From contig JAJZZZ010000082.1 in NCBI GenBank assembly GCA_021797265.1, positions 1-6,512 of the forward strand: a DNA stretch of 6,512 nt, read 5' to 3'. This document shows positions 1 through 5,864 of the stretch, piece by piece. Source of the stretch: Thermoplasmata archaeon (GTDB taxonomy: Archaea > Thermoplasmatota > Thermoplasmata > Thermoplasmatales > Thermoplasmataceae). Below the pieces are notes generated by a model, which saw nothing but the letters and a program-made list of their open reading frames with translations, was not told the DNA's origin and made no database searches. Numbering within the stretch: position 1 is the stretch's first letter; each line of letters begins with the position of its first letter. The position numbers were made by a program, and so were the translations under genes.

Positions 1-43
1 TTGCACCTTCGCTGGAAAATGTAACTTTCAGATAGGTTTTCAT
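1..43 (-). CDS. Partial 5' end of an unidentified gene running off the left edge
   Basis: Reading the minus strand from an ATG at 43-41 gives 14 codons, MKTYLKVTFSSEGA, before the window ends. An in-frame TAA lies five codons upstream (58-56), so this ATG is the first possible start. There is no Shine-Dalgarno sequence, but a strong TATA-like element lies about 30 bases upstream, which fits the short-leader or leaderless transcripts common in Thermoplasmatales. The residues read like a plausible beta-strand start of a small soluble protein, but this is far too little to name a family. The call rests on the start and promoter arrangement only. The same bases could be intergenic, since 14 open codons are easily found by chance. 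Confidence 0.45.
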   Translation of the reverse strand, partial: MKTYLKVTFSSEGA

Positions 44-64
44 CGGTTTCGCGCCTTAATTATA

Positions 65-78
65 CATAAATATAAATT
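65..78 (-). promoter_or_regulatory. TATA-box promoter of the left-edge gene
   Basis: On the minus strand these bases read AATTTATATTTATG, a good match to an archaeal TATA box. The core TTTATA (71-76) is centred about 30 bases upstream of the ATG at 43. Archaeal transcription normally starts about 26 bases downstream of the TATA centre, which places the start near 47 and leaves only a few leader bases. The surrounding sequence is AT-rich, so a chance match is possible. Confidence 0.5.
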
Positions 79-187
79 CTTTTGCTGTGGGATAGCGAGA
101 ATGCTGAATATTAATCATAAAGGTGCCAGGCATATTCCTCTCTGAATGTATCATATCTGATTCGGCTGTAAAACAGTTATGAGATGG

Positions 188-222
188 AAACAAAAATATG
201 TGTGATATGCTCTGTCACACAT
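188..222 (-). terminator. Hairpin plus T-tract downstream of the amino acid permease gene
   Basis: Bases 198-205 and 215-222 form a perfect 8-bp inverted repeat (ATGTGTGA / TCACACAT) around a 9-base loop. Read on the minus strand, in the direction of the permease transcript, the stem is followed at once by ATTTTTGTTT (188-197). It lies 31 bases past the permease stop codon. A U-rich tract is the main signal for archaeal termination, and the hairpin strengthens the case. The symmetric arms could instead be a protein-binding site, but nothing nearby on the plus strand would use it. Confidence 0.55.
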
Positions 223-252
223 CACCAGTATCCCTGTCCCGCCTTAATCTTA

Positions 253-1824
253 TTACTCCTGTTCCTGGGCAATGGTACCGGAAATGGAGAAATCCGGGGC
301 CTTGTCAGGTTCAATATGTGTGTTGATGCCGACATAATAGAACACCACTGCTACACCAGCCATCAGGAAAACGTCAAACGGGAACTGTATTAGGTCCAGG
401 TTCATGCTCCCGACATATGATATGATGGGGACAGATACCAGAGTCAAAATAAACCATATTGAATTTTTCAGGTCCACCATTGCCGCCGTCTTCTTCCACA
501 ACATGTATCCAAAGATTGCAAGGCCTGCCAGGGCCACTGCAGTCATGTAAAGGGTTGTGGGGTACCCCGACCAGTAAATAAGCAGTATGGCAGCAACATA
601 TGCAATTGGAGAAATTATGCCTGCCATGGGAAGTGTGAAATAACCCTCCCTTGATGCTGTTCCGATTTTGCGAAGCACTATGAGCGCCACAGGACCTGAC
701 GCATATGCAATTATACTCAGATCAGAGTTCAGCGATACGAGGCTCTGCCACGACGGGGCAGGGATCAGGAATATTGCCATAAGAACAAGGTCAAAGACCA
801 GAGCAATAGCAGGGACAGAATATTTGTTCAGTTTTGAAAGGAAGCGTGGGAAATAACCCATGTCACCAAGTGCATAGACAACCCTTGAGGTGGTGGTCTC
901 GTATATGGCTGCCGTTCCAAGGGGAGATACAACACCGTCGCCAAGGAGTATTATTGCCAGCCAGCCGATGCCCAGTGAAGTCGCAAGCACCACCATGGGA
1001 CCTGAGGAGAATCCGGATGTGGCCAGTGCAGACCAGTCTCCCACGCGGATGCCGGTCCATGTCATGGAGCCGATGAATGCCACCTGTACAAGTATGTAAA
1101 TGGCAGCTGATATGGCAAGGCCCAGTATTATTGCGATAGGAACAGTCTTGCCGGGATTTTTGGCCTCCCCTGAAAGCTCTATGGCCTGCCTGAATCCCAG
1201 AAAGGAGAAAACTATGCCCGCATTTGGTATGGCCACAAATATTGATTCTGTGCCCTCAGCGAAGAACCCCCCTGCTGTGAAGTTTTTGATGGAGAAGAAT
1301 GTCAGGGCAAGTACGATTGCTGTCATGGCCGGTATGAATATCTTGGCCAAGGCAATGTAGCTGTTGGCGCTGGAGATTGCCTTCACGCCAAAGCGGTTTA
1401 TCACAAAGAAGACAACCAGGAATCCAAATGCGAGGCCAATTCCTGGCATAGTCAGGTTCCCTGACCTTGAAATTAAGCCGCCTACCATGAAGTTCATATA
1501 AGTAACAGCAGCAACGGCCTCAAGTGGGGGAGTGGAAACGTAACCCAGGAAAAGAGCCCACCCGTTGATGGCCGAAACAGATTTGCCGTGGCTCATTTCC
1601 GGATAACGGGCTGCAGCACCCCCTAAGGGTATCTTCCCGCCAAGTTCGGCATAAACAAGTGCCAGAGACAGGATCATCATTGATCCTATTATCCAGGAGA
1701 AAATGGAGGCGGGACCTGCTATGGAAGAGGCATAAAACTCCCCGAAAAGCCATCCTGAGCCAACCATTCCGGTTACAGATGCAAGTGTCAGATGAAATAT
1801 TCCAAGTTGCCTGCGCAAAGCCAT
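253..1824 (-). CDS. APC-family amino acid permease
   Basis: The 523-residue product is a polytopic inner-membrane protein of the amino acid-polyamine-organocation superfamily, which imports or exchanges amino acids or amines using ion or substrate gradients. The first membrane segment has the glycine-rich unwound stretch GMVGSGW (19-25) that binds the substrate backbone in LeuT-fold carriers. Residues 206-232 are the typical segment 6 and following loop, including FLGF (208-211), ELSGEAKNPGKT (216-227) and a proline soon after. SRVVYALGDMGYFPRF (313-328) matches the conserved loop after segment 8. Hydrophobicity suggests about 12 membrane segments, with a short polar C-terminal tail (about 502-523). 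The start is supported by a GGAGTGAT ribosome binding site six bases upstream of the ATG. The gene is divergent from an ACT-domain gene. The substrate cannot be read from sequence; amino acids are most likely. Family assignment is secure. Confidence 0.93.
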   Translation of the reverse strand: MALRRQLGIFHLTLASVTGMVGSGWLFGEFYASSIAGPASIFSWIIGSMMILSLALVYAELGGKIPLGGAAARYPEMSHGKSVSAINGWALFLGYVSTPPLEAVAAVTYMNFMVGGLISRSGNLTMPGIGLAFGFLVVFFVINRFGVKAISSANSYIALAKIFIPAMTAIVLALTFFSIKNFTAGGFFAEGTESIFVAIPNAGIVFSFLGFRQAIELSGEAKNPGKTVPIAIILGLAISAAIYILVQVAFIGSMTWTGIRVGDWSALATSGFSSGPMVVLATSLGIGWLAIILLGDGVVSPLGTAAIYETTTSRVVYALGDMGYFPRFLSKLNKYSVPAIALVFDLVLMAIFLIPAPSWQSLVSLNSDLSIIAYASGPVALIVLRKIGTASREGYFTLPMAGIISPIAYVAAILLIYWSGYPTTLYMTAVALAGLAIFGYMLWKKTAAMVDLKNSIWFILTLVSVPIISYVGSMNLDLIQFPFDVFLMAGVAVVFYYVGINTHIEPDKAPDFSISGTIAQEQE

Positions 1825-1826
1825 AA

Positions 1827-1834
1827 ATCACTCC
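1827..1834 (-). promoter_or_regulatory. Shine-Dalgarno site of the permease gene
   Basis: The minus strand reads GGAGTGAT, close to the archaeal consensus GGAGGTGAT complementary to the 3' end of 16S rRNA. The GGAG core (1831-1834) is separated from the ATG by six bases. It fixes the permease start and implies a leadered transcript. The other complete genes in this window show no comparable site. Confidence 0.6.
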
Positions 1835-1846
1835 ATCGATTCATTC

Positions 1847-1855
1847 ATTTAAAAC
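1847..1855 (-). promoter_or_regulatory. TATA-like element upstream of the permease gene
   Basis: The minus strand reads GTTTTAAAT, centred about 27 bases before the permease ATG. At that distance the transcript would start at or next to the ATG, which would exclude the Shine-Dalgarno site from the message. A second candidate, CACAAAATATGT on the minus strand (1872-1883), would give a leader of about 26 bases containing the site. I cannot decide between them from sequence; both may be used. Confidence 0.4.
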
Positions 1856-1868
1856 ATTCGTTCAGCGT

Positions 1869-1904
1869 TGGACATATTTTGTGGATAAGTTTAAATCTGG
1901 ACAT
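1869..1904. repeat. Pair of TGGACAT direct repeats in the permease/ACT-gene control region
   Basis: TGGACAT occurs at 1869-1875 and again at 1898-1904, 29 bases apart start to start. The pair brackets the TATA box of the ACT-domain gene, and the left copy overlaps the more distal candidate TATA box of the permease. This is a position where a bound regulator could affect either promoter. A 7-base repeat in a 104-base region can arise by chance, so an operator role is only a suggestion. Confidence 0.35.
1887..1896 (+). promoter_or_regulatory. TATA-box promoter of the ACT-domain gene
   Basis: AAGTTTAAAT is a strong archaeal TATA box match. Its centre lies about 36 bases upstream of the ATG at 1929, so transcription should start near 1918-1919, leaving a leader of about 10 bases. 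That leader contains only a weak AGGAT (1918-1922) and no full Shine-Dalgarno sequence. Confidence 0.6.
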
Positions 1905-1928
1905 TGCTACTCATTTTAGGATATCAAC

Positions 1929-2573
1929 ATGGAAAATAATAACAGCGTGGCATCAAGAGTAAGAGAGTATCTGGATCATAACCCTGACCTGTGGAAGGCA
2001 GTGGACATGGGGGTCATAAATTACAGTGCAATGGCGAGAGCCATATCCTCTGACGCAAATATTCAGGGAGAGGATGCCATTGTGGCCGCTCTCAAGCGCA
2101 TTCCAAGATCCGGTTACTCCGCACGCAGGTTCAGGGAAATTATCAAGTCTTCCACCATTGAGACCAGATCAGGGATTACTGTCCTCATTCTTCGCCCATC
2201 AACTGAAAATTTGAGAATGCTCATAAATGTAACCAGGAACATTGTGGAAAGTTATTCTGAGTACAGGATTATCCAGGCATCCCAGGGATGCGGCCTGGTT
2301 ATTGGCGATGATCTGTTCAGCAGGATAGGCCAGCTGATCCCGAAGAAGGAAATAATAGATGTGGAACAGGGCCTTGGAGAACTCATAATTATCAGTCCTC
2401 CCGTAATTAAGGAGATGAAGGGATATGTTTCATACGCCTCTTCCATGCTTTCCAACCGCGGCATCAACATAGTCCAGATTGTTTCATTCTACACAGATAT
2501 AACCTTCATCCTGAAGCCTGATGATGTTCTTAATGCACTGAGGATATTCATGAGCGAGAAGAGCCTCAGTTAA
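1929..2573 (+). CDS. ACT-domain protein, predicted regulator of amino acid metabolism
   Basis: The 214-residue product is predicted to be soluble. Residues about 7-70 form a helical N-terminal part whose stretch GVINYSAMARAI (28-39) resembles the conserved N-terminal segment of archaeal ACT-domain proteins grouped as predicted amino acid metabolism regulators (COG2150-like). It may be a winged-helix-like fold, but this is inferred. Residues about 82-145 form a second alpha/beta region, possibly a divergent ACT-like unit. Residues about 150-210 are a recognisable ACT domain: a first strand ELIIIS, a helix after KGYVSYASSML, then GINIVQIVSFYTDITFIL (178-195) with the GIN turn typical of ligand-binding ACT domains. 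Such domains usually bind amino acids at subunit interfaces. No enzyme domain is attached. The divergent amino acid permease suggests a regulatory partner. The ligand and any DNA-binding activity are unknown. The ACT assignment is good; the role is inferred. Confidence 0.82.
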   Translation: MENNNSVASRVREYLDHNPDLWKAVDMGVINYSAMARAISSDANIQGEDAIVAALKRIPRSGYSARRFREIIKSSTIETRSGITVLILRPSTENLRMLINVTRNIVESYSEYRIIQASQGCGLVIGDDLFSRIGQLIPKKEIIDVEQGLGELIIISPPVIKEMKGYVSYASSMLSNRGINIVQIVSFYTDITFILKPDDVLNALRIFMSEKSLS

Positions 2574-2578
2574 TAACC

Positions 2579-5500
2579 TCAGTCCTTCTCGCCGGGAAGC
2601 TCATCCACTTCCTCCCTCTTCAATTTAGATGGCCACCAGTTGTATTTCTTCAGGTAAAGCATGATTGCAGGAACAAAGAAGGGCCAGCTGACAAATGTAT
2701 CTATCAGTACCCCCAGTGCCAGGCCTATCCCAATTTCCTGAATTATGCCGATTCCACTGAATGCCAGAGATCCAAATGTTGCAAACAGGAGAACACCTAG
2801 CGTGATTATTACACCACCATTCTCTTCCAGGCTCACCCTGACGCCTTCCTCATCACTCTTACCCTTGTAGGCTTCCTCGCGAACCCTTGTAACCATGAAA
2901 ATGTCGTAATCCAGGCCAACCGCAAGAAGTGTTATTACGGTGAACATTGGAAGGAAGATCAGTATTGGAAGACCTGCATAGTAGTGCACCGCCAGATACG
3001 TGATTGCCAGCGAGATTATCACGGATGCCAGTACCATGAGAATCAGCCTCAGCGGGGTAAAAAGGCTGCTCAGCTGAATGAGAAGAACCGCAAAAATTGC
3101 AATGGCAAGGATTGGCACCATCTTGATGAAACTTGATAGGGTGTATGAATAGGCGTTGTTCAGTCCTTCAGTGATGCCTCCTACATAAACCTTGTAACCA
3201 GACCCTGTGCCGGAGATCACTGAAGGTATGTCATTCACAAATTTTGTAGAAGGATTCAGCCAGGCAAGTTCACTTAACTGGTAATCTATTATAACATAGT
3301 GTGAGTCACTGCCAATGTAGCTCTTCATCTCGGCAAGATACTGTGAACTGTAAGAAGATCGTATGCCCGAGAGATTTGCAGGCACGTAATTGCCGTATGG
3401 GTATGTTGGTCCAAAGACCTCTGACACATGGCCACTGGCCAAAAGTTTCTGCTCAATGGCAGTTACTGAATTTATCTCGGTAATATTGAAGGCAGTACCA
3501 TTGTAAACTGGAGACTGGAACTGCACGATTACGTATCCCCTGTCAAATAAATCTCCGTTAAAGCTGGAGTTTACCACCTTTATGGCCTGGATTCCGCTGC
3601 TGGAAGGCACAAGATTGAAAACATCAAAATTTGACGGGGTCTCGAAATATATATAGCTGGCAAGGAGTGATGCTACCACGAAAATTATCACGATTTTTCC
3701 CTTGTTGGCTATGACGGTGCTGGCTATTTTCTTCATGGTTCTCTCGGCCGGCAGGTGCTTTTCCGCTGAAATTTTAGAAGGCCAGTACAGCTTTCTTTTT
3801 CCGCGGTTGAGGATTGCGAGAAGAAGCGTGTTGGCAGCCAGAATTGTTACAACGACTCCCACTGCATTTGTAATGCCTGCGTCACTGAAGATGGGCACAT
3901 GAGAAAGATACAGGACTATGTAGGATATTGCAACGGTAATTCCTGATGTGAAAACCGCATGCCCAGACCACTTTGCTGAAACCACTGAGGGATGCTCATT
4001 TCCCGCCCTTATTTCCCTGCGATACCTGGACATAATGTATACGACATAGTCGCTGGCCAGCCCCAGCAGGAGTATAAGCAGAAGCGTGGGTGTGATGAAT
4101 GATACTGTGCCATGCAGGATATACTTGTACAGAAGACCATTAAGGGCCATGGATACCTCTGCTGACACCCCGAATATCATCAGGGGAAGAAAAGCAGCAA
4201 CTGGTGAAAGGAAGAATACACCCACGATAATCACTGAAAGAACTATGCCGATAAACAGGGCCCTTTCCATTCCGCTTATGGATTCAGATCCCAGCTGTGA
4301 ACTGAGTGCTGAGGAACCGGCAAGATATGCCCCAACACCATCCACACCATGGAAGGCGGTTGTATAGATGCTTGTGACCTTGTTTGTCTGAACTAGAGAA
4401 AGATTTGAGCTGACAAGCAGTATTGTTATTACTGTGGAATTGTCATATCCAACGAACTGGTGCAGTACGTAGCTCTGTGGTACTGCTGGATAGCTCGAAA
4501 AGTTATAATCAAGCATTAGTTGGGATATTGTTAGATTTATGTTGTCTGTGCTATTCACCGACGATACGAATGCCTGAATCCTTTCAGGGTTTATGGCAAT
4601 GAGAGGGCTGCCCCTGAAATAGCTTATTATTCCGTTTGCAACAACTCTGTCGCTCTCTGCTTGAACAGCCATAGAATCTGCTGGTTGAGATAAATTAAAG
4701 GAATCTCCTGCCAGCTCATAAGGAGTGACGTTAAGGTCGTTCTTGAGGATTGATACAATAGTGCTGTTGGAAGATATGCCTTGCGCAAGCATTGGTATGG
4801 TAAAATTGTAAGCGAATCGTGAATACAGCTGTCCATAGGTATTAATGGGATATCCCGTTATATTGAATGTTACAGCAATGGGCACTTTTGCCTGATAGAA
4901 TAAAGAGGCAAAACTTCCGAGAGAACCACCATGTTCAATCATTGCTGTCAGAGTGCTGTTTAAACTCTGGTTCAAAGAAGCTTCCATAATTGAGGAGTTG
5001 ATATCATTCAAAAGTTTGTTTTGATTTAGATTTAGTGCGAAAGATTCATTGAAAATTGCCGCAAACGTGTTGAAATATGGGATTCCGATCTGCTGGAAAA
5101 GAGGATTAGCCCTACCGATAATATCTATGAAATGGAGCGTACTGTTATAGGCGATAGATGGGCTTTCAGTTTTTGATAAGTTACCAAGGTAATATGCAGG
5201 AATTCCGATTATTATTGAAAGCGAAGCGTTTAGTGACTGGTTGATTGAATAAGAACTCTGTGACAGTTGATCAAGAAGTGGATATGCTAATGCCAGAAAG
5301 CCAGATGATGCCGCAGCCACACCGTGCAGGGTTTGATTCTCTGTTCCCACTATGGATTGAAAACTAACATTGATTCCCTGGCCTGTAAGATATTGTTTTA
5401 CACTGTTCTGGGCACCTATCATATCACCCATCTGTGGCGTTGAATTTATTGAGGTATTGGTAGTCACCATAACCATAGATTGGGTTCCGTTGCTGCTTCC

Positions 5501-5722
5501 ACTGGTGGAATTATTCTGAAAATACAGAGCCTCAAGGTTTGCAGACTTAGTCGCCATCGCGTTTGGCGGAACTATACTGCTGGTAAGATCATAAGAAGTT
5601 TCCTGAAAAAGGAGTGAAGCAAATGGCGCAAGAACCAATATAAGAATGATCCAGAAAATGATGATTTTTCCACTGTTTCTTTCTGAGAAACGCCCCACGG
5701 CTTCAAACCGTTTTTCAAACAT
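2579..5722 (-). CDS. MMPL/RND-superfamily membrane transporter with a very large first outer domain
   Basis: The 1047-residue product has the two-fold architecture of MMPL-type RND transporters: membrane segment 1 (about 19-39), outer domain D1 (40-486), segments 2-6 (487-638), a cytoplasmic link, segment 7 (676-693), outer domain D2 (694-865), segments 8-12 (866-1024) and a charged C-terminus. Both halves keep the Asp-Tyr pair of the proton relay known from MmpL3: GLASDYV (D558, Y559) and GLDYDIF (D938, Y939). This supports a proton-driven exporter, in related proteins often of lipids or other hydrophobic molecules. The substrate here is unknown. D1, at about 447 residues, is far longer than the usual outer domain and carries 25 N-X-S/T sequons; D2 has four more. 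D1 DNA is AT-richer than the rest. The start is supported by a TATA box at leaderless distance. It converges on the ACT gene with a 5-base gap. Confidence 0.9.
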   Translation of the reverse strand: MFEKRFEAVGRFSERNSGKIIIFWIILILVLAPFASLLFQETSYDLTSSIVPPNAMATKSANLEALYFQNNSTSGSSNGTQSMVMVTTNTSINSTPQMGDMIGAQNSVKQYLTGQGINVSFQSIVGTENQTLHGVAAASSGFLALAYPLLDQLSQSSYSINQSLNASLSIIIGIPAYYLGNLSKTESPSIAYNSTLHFIDIIGRANPLFQQIGIPYFNTFAAIFNESFALNLNQNKLLNDINSSIMEASLNQSLNSTLTAMIEHGGSLGSFASLFYQAKVPIAVTFNITGYPINTYGQLYSRFAYNFTIPMLAQGISSNSTIVSILKNDLNVTPYELAGDSFNLSQPADSMAVQAESDRVVANGIISYFRGSPLIAINPERIQAFVSSVNSTDNINLTISQLMLDYNFSSYPAVPQSYVLHQFVGYDNSTVITILLVSSNLSLVQTNKVTSIYTTAFHGVDGVGAYLAGSSALSSQLGSESISGMERALFIGIVLSVIIVGVFFLSPVAAFLPLMIFGVSAEVSMALNGLLYKYILHGTVSFITPTLLLILLLGLASDYVVYIMSRYRREIRAGNEHPSVVSAKWSGHAVFTSGITVAISYIVLYLSHVPIFSDAGITNAVGVVVTILAANTLLLAILNRGKRKLYWPSKISAEKHLPAERTMKKIASTVIANKGKIVIIFVVASLLASYIYFETPSNFDVFNLVPSSSGIQAIKVVNSSFNGDLFDRGYVIVQFQSPVYNGTAFNITEINSVTAIEQKLLASGHVSEVFGPTYPYGNYVPANLSGIRSSYSSQYLAEMKSYIGSDSHYVIIDYQLSELAWLNPSTKFVNDIPSVISGTGSGYKVYVGGITEGLNNAYSYTLSSFIKMVPILAIAIFAVLLIQLSSLFTPLRLILMVLASVIISLAITYLAVHYYAGLPILIFLPMFTVITLLAVGLDYDIFMVTRVREEAYKGKSDEEGVRVSLEENGGVIITLGVLLFATFGSLAFSGIGIIQEIGIGLALGVLIDTFVSWPFFVPAIMLYLKKYNWWPSKLKREEVDELPGEKD

Positions 5723-5745
5723 GCAAACAGGTAATTGAAAATTAG

Positions 5746-5753
5746 TTAATTAA
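5746..5753 (-). promoter_or_regulatory. TATA box of the MMPL transporter gene, leaderless distance
   Basis: TTAATTAA lies 24-31 bases upstream of the transporter ATG at 5722-5720, inside an AT-rich run. This is the spacing expected if transcription begins at or within a few bases of the ATG. The minus strand just before the ATG (CCTGTTTGC) has no Shine-Dalgarno sequence, which agrees with a leaderless message and supports the chosen start. Confidence 0.6.
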
Positions 5754-5770
5754 GGATTATTAGCTGACAT

Positions 5771-5787
5771 AAGCAAATAAATTGCTT
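5771..5787. repeat. Perfect inverted repeat between divergent transporter and repair genes
   Basis: AAGCAA and TTGCTT form a perfect 6-bp inverted repeat around ATAAA. The site lies 18 bases upstream of the transporter TATA box and about 78 bases before the repair gene start. Its size and symmetry suit a dimeric helix-turn-helix regulator. No T-tract follows it in either direction, so it is a poor terminator. A 6-bp palindrome in AT-rich DNA may also be chance. Confidence 0.35.
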
Positions 5788-5824
5788 GTTTCGCCCCGTT
5801 ACTGCGCTGAGTATCAACTGCCAG

Positions 5825-5832
5825 AATAATAC
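5825..5832 (+). promoter_or_regulatory. Possible TATA element of the alkyltransferase-endonuclease V gene
   Basis: AATAATAC is centred about 36 bases upstream of the ATG at 5865, which predicts a transcript start near 5855 and a leader of about 10 bases, like the ACT-domain gene. It is a weaker match than the other promoters here. AAATAAATT (5775-5783), inside the inverted repeat, is an alternative that would give a longer leader of about 60 bases. No Shine-Dalgarno sequence precedes the ATG. Confidence 0.3.
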
Positions 5833-5864
5833 TTGACCGGTTCTCTGTTATATCACAGTGTGAA

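Noticed and set aside
124..132. Short palindrome TGCCAGGCA
   Set aside because: It is only 4 bp per arm, with no following T-tract and no second copy. CTGT-AAA-ACAG at 166-176 is equally short.
184..393. Plus-strand 69-codon frame with a hydrophobic stretch
   Set aside because: It overlaps the terminator hairpin and the 3' end of the permease on the other strand, has no ribosome binding site or clear promoter, and resembles no family.
834..1360. Several plus-strand open frames of 69-86 codons
   Set aside because: All lie antisense within the permease, whose membrane-protein codons leave complementary frames open. Their products show no domain.
1520..1831. Minus-strand 103-codon frame starting just before the permease ATG
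   Set aside because: It is a shifted-frame shadow of the permease with a composition rich in Arg, Cys and Trp. The in-frame permease is continuous and has the conserved motifs.
4086..4367. Plus-strand 93-codon frame
   Set aside because: It is antisense to conserved membrane segments of the transporter, has no start signals, and its composition is typical of a shadow frame.
5848..5853. TTATAT just before the repair gene as its TATA box
   Set aside because: It is only 12 bases from the ATG, so transcription would start inside the gene; Met14 would then have to be the start, without a ribosome binding site. Weak CTGT/ACAG symmetry around it is too short to support an operator.
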